Numbered from the stretch's first letter, positions 22,404 through 32,995 are shown. The stretch: 64,000 nt of DNA from Garcia nutans (GCA_947685225.1 CANTUV010000022.1:10706501-10770500); one strand, 5' to 3'. A program made the numbers and translations. Notes: a model not told the origin generated them from the sequence alone.

Positions 22404-23060
22404 AAAACTAAATGGATCTTACAGGGGATGAAATGATTTTAAAATCTTTAATTAAAACAATAAGCAAACAGGCAAAATCCCCACACTTAGATCTAAACAG
22501 ATAATAAACATAAATAAATAATTATTAATTATAAATGAATGTAAAAGACTATATTAAAATAAATTAAAGAAATAAATTAAAAGCATATATTAAAAACATG
22601 TAAATAAATAAGTTTAGTAAATAAATTTAAAGAACACAATTAAAAGAACATATAACTTTATATATAATTTTTAAAGAAAATACAACAATATAAATCAATT
22701 ACTAGTATAGTGCTTTTCGTTATACCAGGTACCACAGACAATTAAATCCTGCTCACAGCCAGTAGTCGTTACAACTGGGTGTCCAACTTATACTAATAAG
22801 ATATAAAGAAAATAAGGCTTTACAGATTTTTGATGCACCAGATCAACTTTCATTGCAAGTGCAGAGTATACTTATACAAAATAAAACTTTAATATATGAA
22901 ATACAAGCTTTTAATATAAATAACTTACAAGAGAATCAATAGAGGAAGGGGTTACAAAAATGGAAGAAATTTAAGTGAAGGAGGAAAGGGAAAGAGAAAG
23001 CTAGAACTAAAGCTTAAAGGTTCTTCAATGTCTTCTGTGTGAGGAAGAGAGGTTTCGAAT
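22404..23060 (-). other. Pararetroviral leader, first part
   Basis: Non-coding sequence downstream of the predicted transcript start, AT-rich toward 22500-22700. I searched for the tRNA-iMet primer complement and did not find a clear one, so the primer site is either decayed or missing. Confidence 0.5.
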
Positions 23061-23079
23061 CCCTTCAGCTTCAGAATAG

Positions 23080-23340
23080 GCTCCTTAATATAGACAGAGA
23101 CTTTAACTTCACACTGTTCTTGTCACATGTCTGGTACTGTAGATAAATAGTAACTTGTCATTACTATTTACTTTTACTGTACATTCACGCGTCTGGAACT
23201 GTAGAAGAATAGTACCTTGTGGGAGGTACTATTTACTTTACTGTGGATGAACAGTTCTTCTGACTTTACTGTTGATTTTTCTCTGGTAAATACTGTTGAT
23301 GAACAGTATCCTGTTAGTGGGCACCGCCTTTATTGTCTTT
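23080..23340 (-). promoter_or_regulatory. Pregenomic RNA promoter of the pararetrovirus
   Basis: On the minus strand a TATA-like TATATTAAGG (about 23093-23083) lies downstream of ORF2. It follows about 230 bp containing many repeats of a short unit around AACAGTA/TACAGT, with longer repeated blocks such as AAAGTAAATAGTA (twice) and CATCAACAGTA/CATCCACAGTA. This matches where caulimovirids keep the enhancer and core promoter. Transcription would start near 23060. Confidence 0.6.
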
Positions 23341-23395
23341 AACGAAGAAATAAGATTTCTTCTGCCTTTACTCAGTTGTATCTAAGTCAGATTCA

Positions 23396-23520
23396 ACTTT
23401 TTTTTTTCTTTTCTTTCTTTATTTTTTCTTTTTCTTTTTTCTTTTTCTTTTTTCTTTTTCTTTTTCTTTTTTCTTTTCTTTTTTATTTTTCTTTATTTTT
23501 CTTTTTTACTTTTTATTTTA
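23396..23520 (-). repeat. Purine-rich tract at the end of the viral second ORF
   Basis: About 125 bp of almost pure A/G on the minus strand (CTTTTT-type repeats on the plus strand). It begins at the end of ORF2, where KIKSKKEK is encoded. It may be slippage-expanded, and could include a plus-strand priming tract. Confidence 0.7.
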
Positions 23521-25003
23521 ATGGGGGACAGAATCTCATAACAATCATCTTCATTGCTGGGGCAATAATCTGAGTCAGATGTCTCAGTGGAAGATAACGT
23601 CATAAATGAGGTGGAGTTATCCGAAGAAGATGAAGGAGATTTTCTTCTTCTGGATGGAACTTTAGATCTTTTGGATTGGGCTTTGTTTGATGATCCAGCA
23701 GAGCAGATTCTGCTGGGCTTAATGGGCTCAGAGATCGAAGGAAGGGATTCAACAATCTGTTCCATCAAGGCTCTATATTCTTCTGCAGTCTTGGCAGCTG
23801 CAAGAAGGGCTATATTTTGGGCTCTTTGTGCTCCAAAAGACACTGATAGCTTTGGGTCAAAGCCACCATGGTTCCTCTTTAAGAGTCATTGCTTTACTGT
23901 TTCCTCGGTGGTAGAGTTGCGAAAGGCAGTCCACCACTTGACTTTTGCTTTTCTCAATACAACAGGGATATTGGTACCTAACTGAATAGAAGTGTCAAAA
24001 TTCCACTGATATACCCAAGGTATACTGAAAGTTAGACAAAAGAGAAGAAGAGGAGAAAATTTCTTCTCATATGGAGTAGGGTTTAGGTGAGCTCTATAAT
24101 ATTGGTAGGCCAATTGTACAAATTGTGGTAGTGATCGATCATCACATCCACAGTAATGCCACCAATCAACGAACCAGAAAGGGAGGTTGTTTATCTTTAT
24201 ATTGGTGTCAAAATAGATAAGCCAGGAATGGGTTTTTTTAGGGTTTTGAAAAAATAGAGCTTTAGTCCAGGCATCTATATAATCCCAATAGCTATAAGAA
24301 GGACAATGGGCTTTAGAAGAGAGAGCTTTAAATTGCACAGGAACATGCAAAGGTTTTCCCCTATTCAGAAGGATGGAGAATATTCTTTATTTTGAAAGAA
24401 GAATAGGATATAACAGCCTTATCTTGTTGATTATAGTTATGCTTTAAAAACAGAGAGCCAGAATCCACAAGAACATTAAGATAATATTCTTGGGTTTTAG
24501 AAAACTCTGTTAGTTTAAAAAACTAATTTTTAGGATATACAGACTCAATTACAGACCATGGGTTCTGCTGAGCAGGCCCATTTTTAATAATTAATTCTGT
24601 AAACCAAAAATTTTTATTATTCCATAAAGCTTCTTGTTTTAATGAAAAATTCAAAGAAATAATTGTTTGAAACAACCAACTCATCTTTAGAAATATTTTG
24701 AGTTAGGGTTTTAGAAGATTGACCTAACTCTACTTTAAAAGGGATAACAAAACTATTACCTAGGGCTTCAGGAGGAGGGAAGCCCATCTTTGATAAAGCT
24801 TTAAGGATTTCTGGTGATTGGGCCAGCTGAGAGACCCAAAGATCCATCTTTGCTTTATTATCATCTTCTTGGACCGCATCAGCCTAAGACTTTATAAGTT
24901 TAGGGTTTTCTATACTATCTGAATGATCAGATAAGGATTTAGGAGAATCTTCCTTTAGGGTTTCTTTAGCCTTATTGGCCATCTTCTTTTTGGTTTTTCC
25001 CAT
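23493..25003 (-). pseudogene. Pararetroviral ORF2, function unknown
   Basis: The ATG at 25003 overlaps the end of the RNase H frame by about 32 bp (MGKTKKKMANK). The frame is then broken: a TAG at 24886-24884 after PKLIKS, a frameshift near 24660, and more breaks to 24360. Clean stretches are 24847-24620, 24350-23886 (with SYWDYIDAWTKA, LPFWFVDWWHYCG and VKWWTAFRNS) and 23843-23493. The tryptophan-rich middle and the basic, serine-rich tail (SKVPSRRRKSPSSSSDNS) ending in a lysine-rich stretch are its main traits. I recognise the middle segment as the type of protein seen as the second ORF in Florendovirus-like copies of plant genomes. Its role is not known to me. Confidence 0.7.
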
Positions 25004-26560
25004 GATTCCTGAGAAGGAATTCACAAATAAGGAAGTCAGGTAAACTATTATTCTCTCCTTTAATAAATTCAATATCAAAATCAAATATACTTAAAATAGC
25101 TTGCCACCTAGCAAAATTTTGTTTTGAGGCAAGGTTTTTAACATCTTTTTGTAAAACATATTTAGCACTTTTACAATCAATTCTAAGTAAAAACTTTTGG
25201 TTTAATAAATATGATTGAAATTTTGAAATACATAAAACTATACTCAAAATTTCTTTCTTTATGGTAGAATAGTTTAATTGGGTCGGACTCCAATATCCTG
25301 AATAGAACTGGACTATGGTTTCTTTACCCTCTTTAACATGCTTTAAAATTTCACCAAAACCTATATCTAATGCATCGGTTTCTACTATCTTAGAAGCTAA
25401 TGGATCAGCTATATGTAGGCAAGAAATAGTTTTAACTAAGGCTTTAGCCTATCTAACTATACCATAATGGACTTTAGTCCATGGGCCTGGGTTTTTCTTT
25501 AGTCTATCATGTAATGGTTTTATAGTCCTATTTAGGTTGGGAAAAAATTCTATAACATAATTTAAACAACCGAAAAATCTTTGTAATTGAGCTTTATTAA
25601 TAATCTGATTAGAAAACTTATCTCCAAAAGCTAAGTTTCTTTTTTAGGTTCTATAATTCCCTGTTCTATATAATGACCTAAGTAATCTTAGTATGAAACA
25701 GAGACATTTTAGTTTTACTTAATACTAATCTATTATGTTTAATTACCATAAAAATGTCTTTAAATGTTTAAAATTTTCATCTATAGTTGTAGAATATATT
25801 AATACAGCATCTATGTATACTATATAAAATTTAGTATATGGATTAAAAATATCATTCATCACTCTCTGAAACTCAGAGGGTGCATTCTTTAAACCAAAAG
25901 GCATAACATTCCACTCATACTGTCCAAATGGAACAGTGAATGCAGTCTTATGCCTATCTTTAGGATTAATCTGGATTTACCAAAATTCTGATTTCATATC
26001 AAATTTACTAAAAATATTAGCTTTATATAATCTTCCTAACAAATCTTTTTCATTTGGAATAGGATACCTAATCCATTTTAAAGTTTTATTTAAGGGTTTA
26101 TAATTTATTACTAATCTAGATGCTCCTCTTCAGAGGCCTTGTTCACATAAAAGGCAGCACAAAACCAAGGGCTTCTAGATTTTGTAATTAATCATTTATT
26201 TTCTAAATAATTTATTTCTTTTTTGCAAAATTCAATCATATCAGGCGCCATTTGAATGGGCCGAGCATTAGTTATAATAGACTTTTTATCAAAGCCTATT
26301 TCATATGGTAAGTCAACCATATTTTGCTTTCTATTCCAAAATACATTTGGAATATCAGCACACAAGTCCTTTTCTATCTCCAATTTTAATTTATTAATTT
26401 TATCTTGTATAAATCTATTATTTAATTGTTCATTTATTTTTCGTAGATGATAATTATTTTTTAAATTACAAAGTTGTTCAGACTTTGCCTTTATAAAAGC
26501 ATTTATTTTTAATTCATTTATTGAATGTGCCTTTAAAAGATTTAAATTTCTCTTTTTTGG
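24972..26560 (-). pseudogene. Pararetroviral reverse transcriptase and RNase H
   Basis: RT starts near 26440 with the segment VDLPYEIGFDKKSIITNARP (around 26310), followed by PDMIEFCKKEI and SPWFCAAFYV. The active-site box near 25820-25795 reads VYIDAVLIYS: the second catalytic aspartate of the YIDD box is alanine (codon at 25808-25806). The thumb region has many stops. RNase H (25330-24972) is better kept: YSGYWSPTQLNYST, then CISKFQSYLL, then RIDCKSAKYVLQKD, a frame open to its stop at 24972. The enzyme would copy pregenomic RNA to DNA in the cytoplasm; here it cannot be active. Confidence 0.85.
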
Positions 26561-26587
26561 TTTTTCCGAAAATGAAAAAATTATCTT

Positions 26588-27253
26588 TTAATTTTTAACT
26601 TTAAAACTTACACTATCATCATTTACAAAATAAGACATAATTAAATTCATAAATGGTGTTCCTAAGATTACCATATAATGAATATTGATTAAAATAAATA
26701 TATTTTTTATTTCTAAATTTTTATCTATTATTGATGCTTCTGCTTTACCAAGTATATTTAATTTAGATTTATTTGCAGCAGATAAACTTTCTTTAGTTTT
26801 CTGCCAAAATCTTTTAGGTACTAAATTAGGTTTAATGCAATTTAGGTCAGCTCCTGTGTCAAACAAGGCTATAGTTTCTATATTATAATTATTTGAGAAT
26901 TTTAATCTTATCTTTATTAAATATTTTCTTGATGTTATTTCATTTAACATAAAAATTAAATTGTCAAAATTTTTTTCTTTACTTATTAAACTAATCTCAT
27001 TATTATTATTAGTTTCTTCTTTACTAATTATCTGTTCAATATCTTCTTCTCCTTCTTCATCAGAAGAAGTTGAATTTAACAAAGACTTTATTATTTGTGA
27101 ATCATGTTCTCGCCTATTTTTTAGTTCTTTTAATTCTAATTTTATTTCTTTAATTTCCTTTTGTAAATCATTTATAGTAGGTTTATTCTTTATTATTTTA
27201 TTTTTATTTAATATTACAGTTAAATCATATGTCTGTTTACTAGTACTAGGCAA
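26588..27253 (-). CDS. Pararetroviral aspartic protease segment of polyprotein
   Basis: This open segment of 221 codons is part of the viral polyprotein, not a separate gene; the first methionine is only the first in the open frame. Residues about 28-60 form a charged coiled coil (DLQKEIKEIKLELKELKNRR). An acidic patch follows (SDEEGEEDIEQ). The retropepsin active site is FDTGADLNCI, with the catalytic aspartate at residue 132, and the flap and C-terminal half (VILGTPFMN near residue 195) are recognisable. The protease would cut the polyprotein into coat protein, protease and RT. Unlike the RT next to it, this domain has no stop. Confidence 0.85.
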   Translation of the reverse strand: MPSTSKQTYDLTVILNKNKIIKNKPTINDLQKEIKEIKLELKELKNRREHDSQIIKSLLNSTSSDEEGEEDIEQIISKEETNNNNEISLISKEKNFDNLIFMLNEITSRKYLIKIRLKFSNNYNIETIALFDTGADLNCIKPNLVPKRFWQKTKESLSAANKSKLNILGKAEASIIDKNLEIKNIFILINIHYMVILGTPFMNLIMSYFVNDDSVSFKVKN

Positions 27254-27757
27254 TAGTGAATGTTTAGGTTTATCATTATTATCTCCTAATATTTTATTTA
27301 AGAACTTTTCTTTGATTTTAGGATCACTAATATATTTTATTACTTCTAATATAGATTCTTGTTCTTTAGTTAATACATTTATTGATTTACTACTATATCC
27401 AGAACTAGTTTTTGTTCATATATCATCTATTTGATTTATTTCCTTAGAGTCTGAATGATGTTCAGAATCTGAATAGTCTACGTATAATTCATGGATTTTA
27501 TTTAATATAGATTCTTCTAAATCTAATTCTTGTAATTTTTTTATCAAATTTATAAAATCTTGATGTGTGACATTTTCTTTCACATTTATAACTTGTTAAA
27601 TCTTTATATGATGTAAACTTGTTTTCTTTCTGTTTATATATCTTTCTATTAGGTTTTCTATATTTATAAGGGTTGTAAGGCTTCTGTTTCCTATAATAAT
27701 CATCTTTATCAAATTTTTTTCTTATAATTCTTTTTATGATATTTTTTATAAGGTTTT
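27254..27757 (-). pseudogene. Linker and decayed zinc knuckle between coat protein and protease
   Basis: A basic tyrosine-rich stretch (KPYNPYKYRKPN, near 27680) leads to YKCERKCHTSRFYK near 27580. That resembles a CCHC zinc knuckle whose first and last cysteines are lost. Then an acidic linker (NVKENVTHQDFINLIKKLQE, DSEHHSDSKEINQ) runs into the protease. Frameshifts occur near 27590 and 27410. Confidence 0.55.
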
Positions 27758-28789
27758 TTATTTTTTTGTAGTAGAGTACTGTCCACCACAGTCTTTATGT
27801 TTTTGTGTTATGCTATAATCAAATTGTTTACAGAAAGAACCTAGTTCTTGTTTAGTTTTTCTCATTTCATATTTTAATAATTTTTGAAGTTTTATGTCTT
27901 GACAAAGTTTTAATCCTTCTTTTTGAACTATACTAAACAATTGTCCATAAGTTAATAGGTAATAAGGAATAGGATTTCTATACTCCTGTTTTATATGATT
28001 TCTAACTTTCTCTCCTGAGAAAAAGGGCAATCCTGCTAAGAATTTTTCTTTCCAGAAGGCTTGGTTGGAATCTTCTCTAAGCATTATCCTAGTTAGAAAA
28101 GTTATTTTATAAAACTGAAAGTCATTAAGTTTCTTACATCTAAGATTACTTAGTAATTCAACATTTTTATCCTTTAAGTGAGTAGGGTCACCTATAAAGT
28201 GAAGTGATATAGTCAGGATTAGTGTTGCCACTGCATCCTGAATAGTATCACCATACTCATTTAATATGGGTATACCATCGTCATAAGTTTTTATGACATT
28301 TAGAATTTCTAAATGTTGTTCATCAGTGAGATGGTTATCCCACCAATCTTTTAGTTGACCAGTAAAGCCAGTTATAAGGAGTTCAGCTATAGTTTTATCT
28401 GAGGTTTCTGTTTGGGTTCTATAAGCATTGGCAGCCATTGTCATCTGCTGTAGAGGACTCAGAATGTTGTATTCTGATAGGCTATCAATGTTCCATTCAT
28501 ATACTGAAGAGGCATTATATTTATACTGTATTAAGGTATTAGGTCTATCTGTTATTCCTAAATCTAGGGCAAACATCCTGGGAACTATAGACTGATTAAA
28601 TGTTATACGATTTATTTGTGGTTCTAAGGCTTTACTAAAGGTTTCAATATCTTCAGACTCAGGTTGAGAATCTTCAACTGAATCCGATTCCTGTTCTTGA
28701 GTTACTATACTAATAGTTTTAGAAACTTTAGATTGAGGTGTTTCTTGTACTACTTGTTTTGACCCAGAAGAAGAGTCAATTTTACTCAA
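27758..28789 (-). CDS. Pararetroviral coat protein segment
   Basis: This is the longest uninterrupted ORF in the window, 343 codons. It is part of the viral polyprotein rather than an independent gene; an open frame continues weakly upstream. The N-terminus is acidic and serine-rich (residues 25-50, SDSVEDSQPESED). The core resembles the caulimovirid coat protein: YNASSVYEWNIDSLSEYNI (about residues 91-109), GFTGQLKDWWDNHL (about 140-153), then a gag-like helical domain with FLAGLPFFSGEKVRNHI. The end is basic (KYEMRKTKQELGSF) and runs toward a decayed zinc knuckle. The coat protein would package viral DNA. Its openness contrasts with the broken RT. Confidence 0.82.
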   Translation of the reverse strand: MSKIDSSSGSKQVVQETPQSKVSKTISIVTQEQESDSVEDSQPESEDIETFSKALEPQINRITFNQSIVPRMFALDLGITDRPNTLIQYKYNASSVYEWNIDSLSEYNILSPLQQMTMAANAYRTQTETSDKTIAELLITGFTGQLKDWWDNHLTDEQHLEILNVIKTYDDGIPILNEYGDTIQDAVATLILTISLHFIGDPTHLKDKNVELLSNLRCKKLNDFQFYKITFLTRIMLREDSNQAFWKEKFLAGLPFFSGEKVRNHIKQEYRNPIPYYLLTYGQLFSIVQKEGLKLCQDIKLQKLLKYEMRKTKQELGSFCKQFDYSITQKHKDCGGQYSTTKK

Positions 28790-29458
28790 TTGTTCTTTAA
28801 TGGATTTTACAAAATCAGAATATTTAGATTTGACCTCTTTTTGTCCTGTTTTAGAAACTTCGAAAGGTTTAAAAACATGGGACTTAAGTTTTTTATCTTT
28901 AATATCTTTTTCAACTTTTACTATTTTGCTTTCTTTAATAGAATCTTCTATTTTATTTAATTGTTGTCCTATACTTAATAAATACGCATTACTGAAATTA
29001 TTTTGTTATAATATTTTTTTATTCAGATCATTTTCTGATACTGTTTTAAATGGTGCTACTTATATTTCTCTATCTCCATATAGAAATATACTTGATGCTT
29101 TAGGTGGATGTTCACTCTGTATTATTTTATCATTTACTTTCCATTCTGTGTCTTTATTCCTAATAGTTACTGGATTTATTAATTTTTCTGCTTTAAGTTT
29201 TTCCCTATGAATTCTTTTAAACTAGTCAAAGAATTTCATATTGACTTCATAATATTTTATAAAACTAATATATTCCTCTTTAACTAATTCTAAATCTTTT
29301 ATTTTATTTATTTTATTTCTTAATTTATCTCTATTTTTTACTGCTGTTAACTCTTTATCTAATTTATTATAATTAAAAATAAATTTTTTATTAATTACAT
29401 TTAATTCTCGATCTATGTTTGCTACATTTTCTGTCATAAAAGAAGCTGTAGGTGACAT
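28790..29458 (-). pseudogene. Pararetroviral polyprotein linker with coiled coil
   Basis: Between movement and coat protein domains: a 78-codon open stretch (29458-29222) rich in charged heptads (NKLDKELTAVKNRDKLRNK). Further segments follow in near-continuous frames to 28790 (EWKVNDKIIQSEHPPKASSI, SIGQQLNKIEDSIKESK). It is interrupted by stops near 29222, 29060 and 29000. The coiled coil may oligomerise; I know no specific role. Confidence 0.65.
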
Positions 29459-29469
29459 GGGTGGAGAAG

Positions 29470-30631
29470 GAGATTGTTCTATATTCTGTGATCAATTATA
29501 ATTAGGGTTTGGCTCTAAAGGGTTCATGGTTCCTATTGAATTATAATATAGGTGTGGTACAGATGTACTATAGTCTACACTTTTTAATTTATTACTTGAT
29601 TCAGGTATATCTGATGTAGAATACCTAGGCTTTACTACAGTTTGCAATACAGGTTTATGTTCATTTTCTCTATATGAGGCGTATATTACAGAAGGTAACT
29701 GTGAGGCTCTACCTATATCTACTGTTGAAACAGAGGAGGAAGTGTCTGAATGCCTACTACTTATACTATGTCTACTAAATTTTAATTTAACTTTACCGTC
29801 TTCATACTGTTCTATCTTACTGAGTTCTATATTGGGTTTTACTATGTTCTTTGGTTCAGGAAGAGGAACAGCGTCCTCTAAGACCCATTCATCAGGGAGA
29901 CTAATATCTTTCCACTGAATAGTCCTAGGGATTACTGTATTAGCTTTACTTAAATCTGTTTGTAAAAATTTAGTTTCTCCTAATTTAGGTTGCATTATAT
30001 ATTTCCTACCGAAAGCAGATATCATTGCTTTATACTTTATTTTATACATTAATGCTACAGGAATAGATCCTTCAATCATTTTATAATTATGTGTTTTAAT
30101 TTCTAATACTACGCTCTTTAATATATTTGGATCATTTAAAGATATTGTTATATCAGGGAACAGTCAAATGAGATAGGTCCACTACTTAGACTGGTTTCTA
30201 TAGTTCCTAATAGTGAGTCATTAAAATTTACAAACCTAGCGTCTCTGACTACTGCCGGGATACTAATATTTAATCATTCTCTGGTTAAAAGTTTTATACC
30301 TATTTATACAAGTCCTATATGCATATATTTGTATTTTTTTATTTTTATGGTGCTTTATTGATTCTGCATAAAGTAAAGTTATTTTTTCAAAGGGTTTACT
30401 TAATTGTACGTCCCTTTCTTCAGCTTTAATTATATAATCATTTTTAAATATATTGAATTTGAAAATTTTATAAATATGTTCTTTATCTATGTTAGGTATT
30501 ACCCAATTGTCAATTACTTTATTAAAGTCTTCTAAAATTACTTCATTTCTGTTTACAATCCTTTTAACTTCTGATGACTCGGAACTATCTGATTTAGTTG
30601 TACTAGCAGATTTACATAGAAATGGCTCCAT
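29470..30631 (-). pseudogene. Pararetroviral movement protein
   Basis: The start MEPFLCKSASTTKS lies at 30631, about 55 bp downstream of the conserved leader segment. The first 122 codons (30631-30263) are open. A stop and then a frameshift near 30165 interrupt the core, where GPISFDC and ITISLND fit the caulimovirid/30K movement-protein motif. The frame is clean again from 30079 to 29492: MYKIKYKAM, then WKDISLPDEWVLEDA, then a serine-rich tail (SRHSDTSSSVSTVD). Movement proteins form tubules through plasmodesmata. The family assignment rests on order and these motifs. Confidence 0.75.
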
Positions 30632-30686
30632 CTTTAAATATTTGAAAAATAGATTTTAAAGCTTATTAATGTTGGTTTTGGAAGCG

Positions 30687-30971
30687 ACCACTCACTTACT
30701 GCCCTAAACGTCTATCCATCGGCTGACACGGGTCTTACTGCATATCCAATTCCTAGACAACACTAAGTCCACTTCTAGATCTACAAATCAAAAATTTAAC
30801 TATGAAAACAGTTATATATCTATCTACTATATATATATATATATTACAAGTTTAAAAAAAGGAGACATATAGTAGATTAAGAAAGTCTTAATCTAAAAAG
30901 GTGGTTTATCCACTTTTAAGCTAGTGTTTTAGAAAAAATTTTACTTTAAGATTTTATTTAATTTACTCATG
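30687..30971. other. Right flank of the pararetrovirus
   Basis: About 285 bp beyond the last recognisable viral leader sequence. It is richer in GC at 30690-30780 and has a TA run at 30825-30842. No gene was recognised; it may hold additional viral leader or host sequence. Confidence 0.4.
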
Positions 30972-31928
30972 CAATGGCGGATTCATAATTGGGCAGCGCC
31001 CCCACTGATTTTTTTTTATTTTTAAAAATATTTATACGTAAATTTTTTTGCACCCCACTAAATTTTATATGTAAATTTTTTTTGCTCCCACTATTTTTTA
31101 TTTTTAAAAATATTTATATGTAAATTTTTCTCCCACTAAAAATAATATTTTATCTAAAATATTTTACTAATATTAATTAGTACATATATTTTATAAATTG
31201 AGTCTAAATTGAATTTGGTTATACAAATATAAATTAGACTTTGGGCTAAATAATAGAATCCTAGCCCACTATAATATTTTTACTAAATAATTATTAAAAG
31301 TCTAACCAAATAATTATTTTTAATATATTTTTTTTATAAAATTTCATATAGATGAGACATTATAAAAAACAAATCCTCCATCTTTCAACATTTTGTAGCA
31401 AAAAGTTAAGAACCCTAAGGCTCCATATTCTTTCTTTTTGTATTCTTGCTAGCTAAGTTGTTATCATTGTGAAACTACAATAAATGTTAATATTAATTTT
31501 TTGTTGTTAATTTTAATTTTAATTTTAGTTAAGTTTTTCAAACAAACCATATAAATTATTAGTGAAGTTTTTTATTTTACTTTAATATTGTTGGTTTTTA
31601 TTTTAATAGCATTGATAATGAAAAAATTATGTAATATTATTAAAATACGAAGATTGATAGAGAATAATTATGATACATGCAAATGTGAATATTCATATAT
31701 ATAGTGATTTTTCTTTCTATTAAATCCATATTGAAGTTTATTTTATAAATATGAACACTATCATAAATATAATATTTCTATTTTAATTTGTGTAATGATC
31801 TCTTCTCATATGTTGGAGATAGAAATGTATTCTAACTTTTTAATCATATAAAATGCATTGTTTTATTAAAATATTCATAAGGTATGTAAATTTGTCCTTA
31901 CTGGAATAAAATTTAGGATCCGCCACTA
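30972..31928. mobile_element. Non-autonomous DNA transposon with GGCGGAT termini
   Basis: The left end CAATGGCGGATTCATAATT and the right end, reversed TAGTGGCGGATCCTAAATT, form an inverted repeat of about 18 bp with a few mismatches. The left end continues with a run of GCGCCCCCACT and repeated CCCCACTAAA/CTCCCACT units. The interior has no ORF. Similar GTGGCGGA termini are common in plant hAT-like elements. No target duplication was resolved. Confidence 0.55.
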
Positions 31929-32464
31929 TGTTCACGAGTTTCATTTGTCAAAGGATTGATAGCAAAACTTAATCTTGATGTGGATAAGCATTGAGGCTAG
32001 TATAATTAAAGTTTTAATATTAAGAACTTATTTTTAGTTTTATTTTAAATATATTTTTCAATATATATATATATAAAAAATTCTTTAAACGTAAATAGTT
32101 CTATCCTGAATTATTCCAGACTTTTGCTGCATATTATAAGTCCGAAAATCCAACTGAATCCTTATTTTATTGATAATATATGTATAACAAGTATGATAAT
32201 GTCGCTATCATATTGAAGTAAATTTTTGCATTTTTGTTTTGATTGTAAGCCTATATAAAAATATGTCTAATATTCATGAAGCAATAAAATTCTTGATCAG
32301 TTTCATACTTTTTATTGTTCATAAATTCAATAACCCTCAACTTTTATTTGGCTTCTGTTCTTGGCCACTGATAAATTGAAAAAAAAAGGGACAAATTACT
32401 GGAACTAAATTCAATTAATAAATTTCCCTTCAATTAAATTCAATTAATAAAAAACTGATGCTGG

Positions 32465-32790
32465 GTCAAAGGCCTAAACATTGCCGGTGTTGTTTTTGAG
32501 TCAGATGCATTAGGAATGGTACAAGCTATTAATGGACAGGCAACAAACTGTTCTTACCATAGACAAATTGTTGAGGATTGCCGTATTTATTGAATGACTT
32601 ATCAAGTTCCCCGTTGAGACTTGTTAGGCGATCAGTGAATCAGTGTGCGCTCTTGCTCATATAACTGATTCTATATCTGGTCTGAGAGAGTGGGGAATTT
32701 GTTCCTTCCTCTCTTTTTGAGATTCTTTATTCTGATGCTAGACCATATGAATAAAGTTTCTCTTAACTTTCAAAAAAAAATTACTGAAAT
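32465..32790 (+). pseudogene. LINE 3' tail A (RNase H fragment)
   Basis: A 5'-truncated L1 end. It reads GVVFESDALGMVQAINGQAT, the part of RVT_3 RNase H around its third acidic residue (ESDA), and then VRSCSYNxFYIWSERVG-like sequence across a stop and frameshift. A short untranslated tail and an A run at 32770-32779 mark the poly(A). Similar ATTACTGGAA/ATTACTGAAA stretches on both sides may be a decayed target duplication. Confidence 0.65.
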
Positions 32791-32819
32791 TTAATTTAAT
32801 TAATTAAATTCAATTGATC

Positions 32820-32995
32820 AGTTTCCGATCTTAGCTGCAGACTGCATGACTTCTTATGCTCTAGACTTTCCTTTGGGCTTGCACATCTTAGAAGCTCCTG
32901 CTGTTTGTATCAAGTCCTGGCTGAATCACGACTTAATCCTACAACTGGTGTCCTTTTAGTCCTTTTGAGGCTTTGCCTCCATTTATAAGAAAAAA
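32820..32995 (+). pseudogene. LINE 3' tail B
   Basis: A second, shorter LINE end 40 bp after the first. It reads ADCMTSYALDFPLGLHILEA and SWLNHD, the last residues of LINE RNase H regions, followed by a 3' untranslated end with GAGGCTTTGCCTCCATTTAT and an A run at 32991-32999. Confidence 0.6.

Larger units (their letters stand above)
22404..30686 (-). mobile_element. Near full-length endogenous pararetrovirus (Caulimoviridae, Florendovirus-like)
   Basis: On the minus strand the parts run in order: leader end (30686-30632), movement protein, coiled-coil/linker, coat protein, protease, RT and RNase H in one broken polyprotein (30631-24972), a second ORF (25003-23493), a promoter region (about 23340-23080), and the first part of the leader (23060-22404). 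That is about 8.3 kb, close to one genome length, opened within the leader. Caulimovirids have no integrase; such copies arise by accidental integration. The two-ORF layout with overlap at 25003-24972 fits the Florendovirus group better than Petuvirus, which has one large ORF. Several stops, frameshifts and a changed RT active-site residue show that it is defective. Confidence 0.85.

Noticed and set aside
23376..23573. Phenylalanine-rich plus-strand ORF
   Set aside because: It is the translation of the T-rich complement of the viral purine tract.
23587..23985. 132-codon plus-strand ORF
   Set aside because: It is antisense to the conserved viral ORF2, whose composition and order are better supported.
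26961..27434. 157-codon plus-strand ORF with many serines
   Set aside because: It is antisense to the viral protease, where the minus-strand DTGA motif is clear.
28800..29210. 136-codon plus-strand ORF
   Set aside because: It is antisense to the viral polyprotein linker. Its hydrophobic look comes from complement of charged codons.
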